A DNA stretch of 64,000 nucleotides. Origin: Nitrospirota bacterium. Its GTDB lineage: Bacteria > Nitrospirota > Thermodesulfovibrionia > Thermodesulfovibrionales > UBA6898. The stretch covers positions 1 to 64,000 of the forward strand of contig JAJRYC010000013.1 of assembly GCA_024275975.1 (NCBI GenBank), written 5' to 3'. A program made the translations under genes and the position numbers. The notes under the pieces were generated by a model. The model saw only the letters and a program-made list of their open reading frames with translations. It ran no database searches and had not been told where the DNA came from. Below, piece by piece: positions 8,408 to 18,038 of this stretch. Every line of letters starts with the position of its first letter. Position 1 is the stretch's first letter.

Positions 8408-8587
8408 ATGGACGTTATCGTATCAAGTGAATATTTACGGGATGGGTATAAGGGCATAAAGATACGTGCCCTTATACCCATGGAAGTATTTGTATCGCCT
8501 CTCTTCAGGTCGGCTACAGGAAGAAGATGTATTTCTGTGAGACAGAAGACTATGACCGTTGTCCCCTATTTCTTTCAAAGCTGTTGA
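8408..8587 (+). CDS. Small hypothetical protein
   Basis: A 59-codon frame preceded by AAGGAGGT five bases before the ATG at 8408. It starts MDVIVSSEYLRDGYKGIKIR and is followed at once by the convergent gene at 8629. No domain was recognised. The strong ribosome-binding site is the main support. It may be a true small protein or the 5' remnant of a longer gene whose end was lost. Confidence 0.35.
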   Translation: MDVIVSSEYLRDGYKGIKIRALIPMEVFVSPLFRSATGRRCISVRQKTMTVVPYFFQSC

Positions 8588-8628
8588 GAAGGAGCTGAAA
8601 AAAATGACCACGCAGCTTTGTGCCCCAC

Positions 8629-9402
8629 TTATGCGATGATCTCCCACCACCCTTCCAGATGATAAATGACCCCGGGATCAGCCACATAGGAAAATTCACC
8701 CGGAGCGTAATATACCAGGGGCGTGCCTTTATCTTTATCGGAAAGATCAAACCGATAACGGAGCATCCCTGCTTCTTCCAGAAGGGACAACAGGTCTCTG
8801 GATGCGGCCTTGTTGATTCTGTAATGAGCTTCGAGAAAATCCCGGAATTTTTTTCTTCCTTCACTATATGCGCTCATCAACCGCCGACCGAACTCTTCCA
8901 CTATCGCCTCACCAACGGCGGCCAGGGAGTGCCCCCCTGAAAGCTCCCGGCAGAGGTCTTCGTTCAGGTCATCTATCAGAAGACGGGTCTTGGCGATGAG
9001 CTCCTCAATCTTCCTCAGCCTCGTTTCGATAGCGTTCTTTTCAGTATTCAGCAGGGGAAGTTCTCTTGCTATATACTCGCGATCTATGTCGATATAATCC
9101 CGGGGTTTCTTTGACCAGAGTTTAACCAAACGTTTTTCCCAGTCTGCAAGTCTGCTTTCCAGTTGACTCCACATTTGCGGGCCGCCCATATCGGATTTAT
9201 CGGTAAAAGCGGATTTCGACTTCTCATCTTTTTCAATCAGGGCGTCAACGCGGTCAAGGTAACTTCGCATCCTGTTACTCTCATCTTCAAGTAAACGCAG
9301 TTCCTTCTTCAGTGTATGCTTTTCCTGTTTAAGGCGGGCCTCCATGATAAATTTATCATGTTCTATGAACCAGTCGGCAAATTTTCCCATTGTTTTTTCC
9401 AT
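8629..9402 (-). CDS. Coiled-coil protein of unknown function
   Basis: 257 residues, highly charged, with heptad-like coiled coil over roughly residues 15-60 and 115-145 and a more globular C-terminus ending in an aromatic-rich segment (EGWWEIIA). There is no signal peptide or membrane segment. The ATG at 9400-9402 follows GGGAGGAG. It is encoded just downstream of the BI-1-family gene in a minus-strand group with stress-type genes. No family was recognised. A helical scaffold or stress-associated factor is possible but not shown. Confidence 0.6.
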   Translation of the reverse strand: MEKTMGKFADWFIEHDKFIMEARLKQEKHTLKKELRLLEDESNRMRSYLDRVDALIEKDEKSKSAFTDKSDMGGPQMWSQLESRLADWEKRLVKLWSKKPRDYIDIDREYIARELPLLNTEKNAIETRLRKIEELIAKTRLLIDDLNEDLCRELSGGHSLAAVGEAIVEEFGRRLMSAYSEGRKKFRDFLEAHYRINKAASRDLLSLLEEAGMLRYRFDLSDKDKGTPLVYYAPGEFSYVADPGVIYHLEGWWEIIA

Positions 9403-9490
9403 CTTTCTCCTCCCTTGTAATTTTTATAACATGAGCATTAAAATGCTTCATCTATTCATCTGCGTCTCCAGTTTCAATACACATTGCCTC

Positions 9491-10117
9491 TTAATCTCTC
9501 CCCCTTCCGAAAATACGCAGAAACATCAGGAACAGGTTGATAAAATCCAGGTATAAGGCCAATGCCCCGACCACTGCGGACTTGCCGTACTGTTCGCTGT
9601 CCGCCGCCCCCATTTTTTCCCCTAACAGCCGTATTTTCTGGGTATCGTAAGCCGTGAGTCCCACAAAGATAACGACCCCGATATAACTCACAAGCCAGTC
9701 AACGGCCGGATTGTGCAAAAACATATTAACCACCGAGGCGATAATAATGCCGATAAGGCCCATGAACAGATATTTCCCCCAGGAAGTAAGGTCCGTCTTT
9801 GTAAAATACCCGTAAGCGCTCATTGTTCCAAATGTGAGACCGGTAACAAAAAAAGTGGACGCAATCGAGCTGGCAGTATAAATCAGAAAAATTGAAGAGA
9901 GGGTGAGACCGTTTATAAAAGAAAACAGAAGGAATAACCCGGAAGCAGTGGATGCGGTCATCCGGTTTATCCCACCGGATATTGCAAATACCAGCCCTAA
10001 TTCCATGATGAATAAAATCCATATCGTGTAAGAGTCGCCAAATATTATTTGCCGGACCCCCAAACTGTTAGCGGCAAAATATGCGGTGAAACCCGAGATG
10101 CACAAACCCAGCATCAT
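9491..10117 (-). CDS. Bax inhibitor-1 / YbhL family membrane protein, N-terminus disrupted
   Basis: From the ATG at 10115-10117 the product is 208 residues with six to seven membrane segments, typical of the BI-1 (UPF0005) family of cation or stress-related channels. Upstream codons in the same frame continue a family-like N-terminus (AQENTLLRSVYNW), but they contain no usable start. The frame reaches an ATG at 10193-10195 whose third codon is TAA (10187-10189). The ancestral start was probably that ATG, so a stop has removed normal initiation. Translation could restart at 10117 with loss of about 24 residues before the first membrane helix. Function therefore uncertain. Confidence 0.7.
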   Translation of the reverse strand: MMLGLCISGFTAYFAANSLGVRQIIFGDSYTIWILFIMELGLVFAISGGINRMTASTASGLFLLFSFINGLTLSSIFLIYTASSIASTFFVTGLTFGTMSAYGYFTKTDLTSWGKYLFMGLIGIIIASVVNMFLHNPAVDWLVSYIGVVIFVGLTAYDTQKIRLLGEKMGAADSEQYGKSAVVGALALYLDFINLFLMFLRIFGRGRD

Positions 10118-10209
10118 CCAGTTATAAACAGAGCGCAGCAGAGTATTTTCCTGGGCTTTGCTTAGAGATCGCTGATAATAAGCTTCTTAATGCATGGTTA
10201 ATCAACCAC

Positions 10210-10946
10210 TCACATACCACGTATCAACCGCCTCAGCTCGGCCTTTGTTTTCTCATAACGCGATTCGGCAGCTTCTTCTTTATCGTGAATCCTGGCTTTA
10301 AGTGTGTCAATTTCCTTTTCTATCACTGCAATCTTATTCATAACCGATTCGTCCGCAAGTTCTAATGCGGCATGCAGCTCTTTTCCCACCCTATCAAGAT
10401 TGTTTTTGACATCAGCTGATTTCCCGTAAATAAACTGTGCACTCTAGGCATAGGCTAAGTGGAGTTTTGCGTCAATCAGGTGTGCCTTAACCTTACTCCC
10501 GGTGCTCAGATTTTGCAAGTCCGCGGAGACCCTTTCGGCTTCACGCTCCGCCAGCGCCTTGCTCCGGAACAGGAGACCATGGAGGGCCGCAAGGGTCTCC
10601 TTCCCGCCCCGGTCAAGTTTTACTGTTAATGCATAAATATCCCTTCCCATTTTTTCGCTTCAGACCGGGTTTTTCCGTCAGCCTTCTTTTCGGCCTGTTT
10701 CAGCCAGGCACCCGCCTTGCCAAGATCTTGAGTCGCAGCAGCATACTTACCTGCTGCATAATCTCTCGTTGCCTTCCAGAGACTTTTCTTTGCCTGCATG
10801 ACAGGGGCTTCACTCTCTGGAGTGACGGCTTTGACGGATGAGGCGGTAAGCTCTTCCCTGATAGTATCGGAATAGACAGTGGCTGTGCATACGAAAGCCG
10901 CCGTTAATATACCGGCAGCCAGGATGATATACGGCTTTTTCCCCAT
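10210..10946 (-). pseudogene. Secreted helical protein broken by a frameshift and a TAG
   Basis: The ATG at 10944-10946, behind AAGGAGG, opens a signal peptide (GKKPYIILAAGILTAAFVC) and a helical domain (KSLWKATRDYAAGKYAAA). At about 10653-10658 a run of six A's shifts the frame; one more A would continue directly into MGRDIYALTVKLD and a long helical region. That frame is then cut by TAG at 10444-10446 and resumes as SAQFIYGKSADVKNNLD to the TGA at 10210-10212. The intact ancestor would be about 245 residues, periplasmic and alpha-helical, possibly YfdX-like (weak guess). Two independent lesions favour true decay, although the homopolymer indel could be a read error. Confidence 0.65.
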
Positions 10947-11102
10947 TATTACGCCTCCTTGCTTTATGGTCTCTTGCGATACAGGAGATTTTCTTTTTTT
11001 TGTGAATTCCGGCTGCAATTCCGCAGGGCGTTTACGATGCGGGAGCTCGAAAAAGAATATGCGGCAATACCGGATGATGTAAGAATTAGCAACAGTATTG
11101 CT

Positions 11103-11621
11103 TCAACCATTATGAACCGTTGTCTCGGTCGCGTTTGTCGCCTCCAGTATCTTGCGCGCATGCTCGACTTCCTCTATGGTTCCATGGGCGATCAGCAGGA
11201 ATTTATTCGACTTGAGGGATGTCTCGTATTTCACGATGCTGTCTTTTGGTATCCCGATACTGAAAAGCGCCGCGCCGACAGCGCTCAGCCCACCAACAAC
11301 CGCCGCCCCCTCAAGGGCGCCGACAATCAATGCTACCAGTGGACCTCCAACAACAACAGGCCCTATGCCGGGGATAATAAAGAATGCCGAGCCGAAGAGA
11401 AACCCCCATAAGCCTCCCCAGAATGCCCCTAACTTCCCCCAGTATTTGACACGGTCTCCGGTATTGTAATATCCAGCCACGCTTTCCTCTGTGTTATAAT
11501 CCTTGCCCACAATGGACAGTTTATTCATTTCAAATCCGGATTTCTGCAGCTCTCTGATCGCATCTTCCGCCTCGGTATGTGTGTTGAAAATCGAGACTAC
11601 CGAATTCTGTTTCTCCGACAT
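11103..11621 (-). CDS. General stress protein 17M / YflT-type domain protein
   Basis: 172 residues. The N-terminal 45 or so (VVSIFNTHTEAEDAIRELQ) match the general-stress YflT/17M domain. The middle is very glycine- and alanine-rich and hydrophobic (about 60-125), typical of this group of small membrane-associated proteins. The C-terminus (FLLIAHGTIEEVEHARKIL) is a second ferredoxin-like half. AGGAGGGG precedes the ATG at 11619-11621. A Crp/Fnr-like palindrome at 11704-11719 lies about 85 bp upstream, suggesting regulation by the factor encoded at 19177. The molecular function of the family is not established. Confidence 0.75.
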   Translation of the reverse strand: MSEKQNSVVSIFNTHTEAEDAIRELQKSGFEMNKLSIVGKDYNTEESVAGYYNTGDRVKYWGKLGAFWGGLWGFLFGSAFFIIPGIGPVVVGGPLVALIVGALEGAAVVGGLSAVGAALFSIGIPKDSIVKYETSLKSNKFLLIAHGTIEEVEHARKILEATNATETTVHNG

Positions 11622-11703
11622 GGTTCCCCTCCTTTTTAAAATGAATTTAATTTTAGTGTTTCAAAAAGATATATAAAATATAACTGATAGTACATTCCAG
11701 TTC

Positions 11704-11719
11704 TGCTACTTAAGTTACA
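11704..11719 (-). promoter_or_regulatory. Crp/Fnr-like palindromic operator, copy 1
   Basis: The plus strand reads tgctACTTAAGTtaca, an interrupted palindrome, 83 bp upstream of the general stress gene start. The 16-bp core and flanks recur at 14840-14855 and 19087-19102. Between 11622 and 11949 there is otherwise no gene, only this site, A+T-rich promoter-like DNA and the hairpin after the ATPase gene. Confidence 0.55.
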
Positions 11720-11916
11720 CAGTCAGGGGGATTTACCGAATATACGTCTGTAGGACTCCCGTCCCTTTAATATAAACGAAATCTTTATACCGGGCAGGAG
11801 GGTTTTTGTTCTCCATTTAATTGAAGTGGAGGCCGGATGGTGTTGCTCTTCTTTAAGGGAATTGAGGTGACGGCCTGCCGCCGGCAGATATAATCTCTTC
11901 ATTCATTTCCATCCGA

Positions 11917-11940
11917 GGCCCCGGCGTTTCCGCCGGGACC
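11917..11940 (-). terminator. Hairpin downstream of the P-type ATPase gene
   Basis: On the minus strand GGTCCCGGCG and CGCCGGGGCC pair around a GAAA loop, ten bases after the ATPase stop codon. No U-tract follows, so it may protect the mRNA end or act as a weak terminator. Confidence 0.4.
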
Positions 11941-11949
11941 GTTGTTTAT

Positions 11950-14556
11950 TCAGGCAATTATTTTATCTTTTCGTAATAACTTGTATGCCCAGACTTTGAT
12001 GAAGTCGTTAATCACCGCCCATGCTATGGCGTACACCCAGACCAGCAGGGCGTATTTCCAGCCTATCGGAGCTACAAACCATCCGTATACCACAAAGAGT
12101 GTTGCGAGGATTTTTGTCAAAACAGCCGCCCAGAGCAGCATGGGAGCAGGGTGCGGTTTCCGCCAGAAACGGTCTTCCGTCCGTGTTATGAATATTGTGA
12201 GATGTCCGGCCACCGCCAGTTTTAAAAATATAAAACTCTGAACAACCGGAGCTGACAGGTGCATGTATTCTTCAGCTATGTAGAAGATTCCAAAGCTTGC
12301 GATAACACCAAGGATTCCGAGCATGGTGGATATGCTCATCACTTCCCCCATATTCCACCTTACGGGTTCATTGTCCACCTTCGTCCTGTCATATGCAATA
12401 GCCAGTATGGGCAGGTCATTCAGGAAGGCCAGTATGATAATCATGATTGCCGTGACGGGGTAGAAATTGAAGATGACGATCGATGCTGTCATAAAGAGAA
12501 TCACCCTGATTGTCTCGGCTATCCTGTAAAGACTGTAACTCTTCATCCTTTCGAATGTGACCCTTGCCCCCTCTATGGCATCCACTATCACGGACAACCC
12601 CGGCGCAAGAAGAACAAGGTCCGCCGCCGCCCTTGCCGCATCAGTCGCCCCGGAAACAGCAATGCCGGCATCCGCCTTCTTTAGTGCGGGGGCATCATTA
12701 ACCCCGTCTCCCGTCATTCCAACGATATGCCCGGCCTTCTGGAGCTTGTCCACGATAAGGTATTTATCTTCCGGAAATACCTGGGCAAAGCCATCGGCAT
12801 CCTCAATTACCTCTATAATCTCGGATTCATGCCTCTTCACATAGCCTTTCGGCAGTTCTATGTTTTCAAACCCTTTTTCTATATCTTTTACAACACCCTT
12901 TGCGAATTCCTCCGTATCCCTTTCAGCCAGATTTGGAGACAATTTTTTAAACACCGCCTTTGATATGATCTTACCCAGGATTATAAGCTCCTTGTTACTT
13001 GCGCCCCTGAGGTCCCTGGCATCAAAAATGTTGTCGCCTATTCCTAAGACACTGGCTATCTGCTTAGCAATGGCTATATTGTCTCCCGTGACCATCTTAA
13101 CGCTTAACCCAAGCTTCATCGCCTCTTTTATTGTCGCCTTCGAGTCTTCGCGAGGTGGATCAAAGAGCGGGAGCAGTCCGATAAAGTCAAAGTTTTTATC
13201 TTCCTCCTGCTTTACAGCAATACCCAGTGTCCGGTAACCCTTCTCGGCGAAATTCTCCACCTTCCCAAGAATTTCTTCCTGATTCAGCTGCTCGCCGCAT
13301 AATCCCAGTATTACCTGGGATGCTCCCTTGGTAACCATAAAGGTCTTATCTCCCGCCTTTACAATCGCCTCTGTTCTTTTTCCCACGGGATCAAAGGGTG
13401 TAAACTTCAGCTGTTGATACCGGGTCAATTCTTTTACTTCTCCTGTTTTTTCCAGGTATTCAAATATAGGGGTTTCTATCGGGTCTTTATTCTCTTCCTT
13501 TGATGCAAGCGCTGCATAAAGCATTAATTCCTTGACTGTATGCCCCCCAAAGGGTACGGGATCAGAGACGGTCATCCTGTTCTGTGTCAGGGTTCCGGTC
13601 TTGTCCGAACACAGGACATCAACTCCGGCAAGCTCCTCAATAGAGACAAGGCGGCTTACGATCGCCTGTTTCTTTGCCAGGTTCATGGCCCCTACCGCCA
13701 TTGTCACAGAGAGCACCGCAGGCAGTGCAACCGGGATTGCTGCAACGGTTAGGACGAGGGTGAACCTCAGTATCTCAATCATATTTTCATGTCTGAACAT
13801 GGCGGTGATCAGGATAACCGCGGCCAGGAATACGGTGATGACAATCAGATAATTTCCTATCTGGATAACCGCCTTCTGGAAATGGCTCTTCTCTTCCCTC
13901 TGGGCCTTTGCCACCAGTGCCACGGTCTTACCGAAGAAGGTATTCAGCGCCGTGTTGGTGACTACTGACAGCATCTCCCCCTGCTTTATTATGGAATTGG
14001 AATAGGCGATATCCCCGACTTTTTTGCTGACAGGCAATGATTCGCCTGTCAGTGCTGACTGGTCGGCCTGTATATAATCGCCTGCAATGAGTTTTACATC
14101 CGCCGGGACCAGGTCCCCGATCTTTACCTTTATTATGTCTCCAGGGACCAAATCCCTGGCATCTATTGTTTGAAACTTTCCATCCCGCAAAACAAGCGCT
14201 GTTTTCGCAAGCTTGTTTTTCAATACCTTTAAGGCATTTAATGCCTTTGACTCCTGCCATAAGTCTATGAATGCATTGGTGAAGAGCAGAACCATTATTA
14301 TTGTGAAATCCTCCCATCTTTGTACCACCGCGGAGAGCAGGGCCGCAACCTCTATCATCCCCGGAATTGGTCCCCAGAAGCGCCTGAAGATCCTGTGAAA
14401 TCCGGATTCCTCTTTTTCCGGGATCTCGTTATAACCGTATTGCTCAACCCTTTTTTGTGCTTCCTCTGCTGTTAATCCATTATCCCCGTCTGTTCGCAGC
14501 GTCGTGAGTATTTCTTTAACCGACAGTTTCTCATAGTCTTCAGTTGTCCTGGTCAT
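11950..14556 (-). CDS. P-type proton-pumping ATPase (P3A, plasma-membrane H+-ATPase type)
   Basis: 868 residues, the size of type IIIA pumps without the long fungal or plant C-terminal regulator. TGES is at 170-173 (actuator domain), the phosphorylation motif is SDKTGTLTQN with D318, and GDGVNDAPALKKADAG closes the P domain. Membrane helix 6 has AFLNDLPILAIAYD, close to the proton-site region of H+-ATPases. It would export protons from the cytoplasm using ATP, useful for pH homeostasis. The start overlaps the stop of a 46-codon upstream frame, and a Crp/Fnr-like palindrome is about 285 bp upstream. A Ca2+ or Mg2+ pump is less likely because of the P3A-type helix 6. Confidence 0.85.
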   Translation of the reverse strand: MTRTTEDYEKLSVKEILTTLRTDGDNGLTAEEAQKRVEQYGYNEIPEKEESGFHRIFRRFWGPIPGMIEVAALLSAVVQRWEDFTIIMVLLFTNAFIDLWQESKALNALKVLKNKLAKTALVLRDGKFQTIDARDLVPGDIIKVKIGDLVPADVKLIAGDYIQADQSALTGESLPVSKKVGDIAYSNSIIKQGEMLSVVTNTALNTFFGKTVALVAKAQREEKSHFQKAVIQIGNYLIVITVFLAAVILITAMFRHENMIEILRFTLVLTVAAIPVALPAVLSVTMAVGAMNLAKKQAIVSRLVSIEELAGVDVLCSDKTGTLTQNRMTVSDPVPFGGHTVKELMLYAALASKEENKDPIETPIFEYLEKTGEVKELTRYQQLKFTPFDPVGKRTEAIVKAGDKTFMVTKGASQVILGLCGEQLNQEEILGKVENFAEKGYRTLGIAVKQEEDKNFDFIGLLPLFDPPREDSKATIKEAMKLGLSVKMVTGDNIAIAKQIASVLGIGDNIFDARDLRGASNKELIILGKIISKAVFKKLSPNLAERDTEEFAKGVVKDIEKGFENIELPKGYVKRHESEIIEVIEDADGFAQVFPEDKYLIVDKLQKAGHIVGMTGDGVNDAPALKKADAGIAVSGATDAARAAADLVLLAPGLSVIVDAIEGARVTFERMKSYSLYRIAETIRVILFMTASIVIFNFYPVTAIMIIILAFLNDLPILAIAYDRTKVDNEPVRWNMGEVMSISTMLGILGVIASFGIFYIAEEYMHLSAPVVQSFIFLKLAVAGHLTIFITRTEDRFWRKPHPAPMLLWAAVLTKILATLFVVYGWFVAPIGWKYALLVWVYAIAWAVINDFIKVWAYKLLRKDKIIA

Positions 14557-14696
14557 TATTTGCCTCCGGATATTATTACTGGTCTGCTCGGATAATCCTG
14601 CGGTGGAGTGGCTGTTTTCAGTATGCCTTCACCGATTTTCGCTCCTGTATATTGTTCATAATCTTCAACCCGGATGATGCCTTGGTCTTCTTTCAT
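14556..14696 (-). CDS. 46-residue small protein coupled to the H+-ATPase gene
   Basis: ATG 14694-14696 opens a frame of 46 codons (MKEDQGIIRVEDYEQYTGAK...) whose TAA overlaps the ATPase ATG (TAATG). A purine-rich AAAGGGGAA lies upstream, somewhat far from the start. The overlap suggests translational coupling. No family was recognised and there is no membrane segment. It could be a small pump-associated protein or only a leader frame. Confidence 0.4.
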   Translation of the reverse strand: MKEDQGIIRVEDYEQYTGAKIGEGILKTATPPQDYPSRPVIISGGK

Positions 14697-14839
14697 TTTT
14701 TAAAATATTCCCCTTTTAGTTTTAGTTATTTTTTAAACTGTAAAGTAAAAAATATAACAATGCAACAGATATTTAAATGGCGTTGATTTCAGCTTCGGCA
14801 AAGACACCTTAAACTTTAACTCCGATGAAGCTTTGCTTC

Positions 14840-14855
14840 TGCTACTTTAGTTACA
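14840..14855 (-). promoter_or_regulatory. Crp/Fnr-like palindromic operator, copy 2
   Basis: tgctACTTTAGTtaca on the plus strand, about 145 bp upstream of the small frame that leads into the H+-ATPase gene. The TTC before it and CACA after it match copy 1, and a GGGGAATTT-type block follows, like the GGGGGATTT after copy 1. The rest of the 14697-14885 gap is A+T-rich with no other gene visible. Confidence 0.55.
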
Positions 14856-14885
14856 CAATTCGGGGAATTTGTCGGAAAGGCGAAT

Positions 14886-15821
14886 TCATTCGGCCTGAAT
14901 CGGGCGGATGTTTATTTGTGAAACCAGTTCCTGAAAATCCCTTTTCTGACATAACGCAGTTCCGGGTCGCAATGTCGTGGCGGTGCCGGCGGCCACCGCA
15001 TAGGCAAGGGCCTCCTTCAGTGGCTTGTCCCTGTAGAGACCGCAGACAAACCCGGCTACCGCGGAATCCCCGGCGCCGATTGTATTTTCTACTTTCACCT
15101 TGGGGGGAGAAGCCAGGTATTGCTCTTTTTCCGCGATTAAAAGAATACCCTCGGCCCCCATGGAGACGAGGACAATTCCTATTCCCTGTTTAAGGACACT
15201 GTTTGCGGCGCTGATGATATCATCTTTTTTCCGCAATTCCCGGCCCACCAACCGGCCCAGTTCGTGAATATTGGGCTTGATAACAGAGGGAAGGCCGTGG
15301 ATACCCGCACTCAGGGCGTCTCCATCTGTATCCAGAATGACCCTTGCCCCTCTTGCTTTGGATATCCCGATGATTTTGGAGTAGATTTCAGGATGAACTC
15401 CAGGGGGAAGACTTCCGCTGATAACAACCATTTCAGGATCTTCGACTTTTTCAACCTTATGGATCATCTGCATCAGCTCATAAGGCCTGATCTCCGGCCC
15501 TCTGGCATTGAACACGGTCTGGTTCCCCGTGCTTGTCTCATTGACGACTATGTTGGTGCGTGTTTCGCCCGGGATACTGACAAAATCACATACAATCCCC
15601 TCGTTCAGCAGCCGGCCTTCCAGTTCTTCCCCTGCAAATCCACCGACAAATCCGAGGGCCCTGTTGACAACACCCATAGTTGTCAACACCCTGGATACAT
15701 CAATCCCCTTGCCGCCCGCATACCTCTGTTCTTCTGCTATCCGATTGGAGTCATCCGGTCGTATCTTCTTCACACTGAGAGTCCGGTCCATGGCCGGATT
15801 AAGAGTAATTGTATAAATCAT
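14886..15821 (-). CDS. PfkB-family phosphofructokinase (1-phosphofructokinase / Pfk-2 type)
   Basis: 311 residues opening MIYTITLNPAMDRT, the hallmark of 1-phosphofructokinase, tagatose-6-phosphate kinase and E. coli PfkB. The sugar-binding GGKGIDVSRVL motif is near residues 37-47. The C-terminal catalytic motif NTIGAGDSAVAGF carries the anion hole and the base Asp. It phosphorylates a fructose phosphate to fructose 1,6-bisphosphate. It is the last gene of a run aldolase, phosphoglycerate mutase, enolase, kinase on the minus strand, so fructose 6-phosphate is the likely substrate in glycolysis (inference). No PTS genes are nearby. Confidence 0.8.
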   Translation of the reverse strand: MIYTITLNPAMDRTLSVKKIRPDDSNRIAEEQRYAGGKGIDVSRVLTTMGVVNRALGFVGGFAGEELEGRLLNEGIVCDFVSIPGETRTNIVVNETSTGNQTVFNARGPEIRPYELMQMIHKVEKVEDPEMVVISGSLPPGVHPEIYSKIIGISKARGARVILDTDGDALSAGIHGLPSVIKPNIHELGRLVGRELRKKDDIISAANSVLKQGIGIVLVSMGAEGILLIAEKEQYLASPPKVKVENTIGAGDSAVAGFVCGLYRDKPLKEALAYAVAAGTATTLRPGTALCQKRDFQELVSQINIRPIQAE

Positions 15822-15911
15822 CTTAACTCCATTTTTGTATTGATTATTAGAAAAAACTCCTGTCTGAACTGATGGGAAACTTTGGACAAATGGTCCTTGA
15901 AAGCTCTATTT

Positions 15912-17228
<1,317 letters not shown>

Positions 17229-17264
17229 TCCTGTATGACTTTCAGACTGTTGAAACTCCTGAAC

Positions 17265-18026
17265 CTATTTTTTGTCCCCTTTATCAGCTGAAATTTGTCC
17301 GGCTACTGATTCCGTGGCCCTCTTAATCTCTTCCCCGTCTCCGAGGTAATAATGATTTATTGCCTTCAGGTCATCGTCTAATTCATATACTAGCGGAAAT
17401 CCCGTAGGGATATTGAGCCTTACAATCTCATCATCGGAAACATTATCAAGGTATTTGATTAAAGCCCTCAGGCTGTTCCCATGGGCCGAGACCAAAACCC
17501 TTTTTCCTTCCCGCAAAGATGGTTCGATTGTTTTACGCCAGTAAGGAAGTGCGCGGGTGAGAGTGTCCTTGAGGCACTCGGCAGCCGGCAATTCATTCTC
17601 TTTCAGGTGCGCATATCTGGGATCGAATCGTGGGTGGCGACTGTCTGTTTCGTCCAGACCGGGTGGTCGTATATTATAACTCCTCCGCCATTTCCTGACC
17701 TGTTCATATCCATATTTTTCAGTCGTAGCCTGTTTGTTAAGACCCTGAAGTCCTCCATAGTGTCTTTCATTAAGCCGCCAGGAACGATAAACGGGGACCC
17801 ACATGAGGTCCATCTCGTCCAGGACGATCCACAATGTTCTGATGGCCCGCTTTAGTACGGATGTGTATGTTACATCAAAAGAATAACCTTCGATATTCAG
17901 CAGTTGTCCCGCCTTTAGGGACTGCTCTTTGCCATGCTCCGAGAGGTCAACATCCGTCCAGCCGGTAAACCTGTTCTCCCGGTTCCATATGCTCTCTCCA
18001 TGTCGTAGTAAAACCAGTTTTATCAT
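17265..18026 (-). CDS. gpmA: 2,3-bisphosphoglycerate-dependent phosphoglycerate mutase
   Basis: 253 residues of the dPGM family. [20 protein letters not shown] near residues 7-26 contains the phosphorylated histidine of the RHGE motif. [13 protein letters not shown] and the second histidine region [11 protein letters not shown] are also present. It interconverts 3- and 2-phosphoglycerate. It lies 12 bp after the aldolase gene and 69 bp before enolase, forming a glycolytic unit. The charged C-terminal tail ([12 protein letters not shown]) is normal for the family. Confidence 0.93.
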   Translation of the reverse strand: MIKLVLLRHGESIWNRENRFTGWTDVDLSEHGKEQSLKAGQLLNIEGYSFDVTYTSVLKRAIRTLWIVLDEMDLMWVPVYRSWRLNERHYGGLQGLNKQATTEKYGYEQVRKWRRSYNIRPPGLDETDSRHPRFDPRYAHLKENELPAAECLKDTLTRALPYWRKTIEPSLREGKRVLVSAHGNSLRALIKYLDNVSDDEIVRLNIPTGFPLVYELDDDLKAINHYYLGDGEEIKRATESVAGQISADKGDKK

Positions 18027-18038
18027 CCGGGCGCCATC

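Noticed and set aside
5650-10446. Genome-wide amber recoding or pyrrolysine
   Set aside because: Only two in-frame TAG codons are seen, one with an extra frameshift, other interrupted genes carry TAA or TGA, and neither a pyl gene nor a suppressor tRNA was recognised here.
10959-11411. 150-codon plus-strand frame opposite the general stress gene
   Set aside because: It overlaps a clear family member on the minus strand and its composition is that of an antisense shadow.
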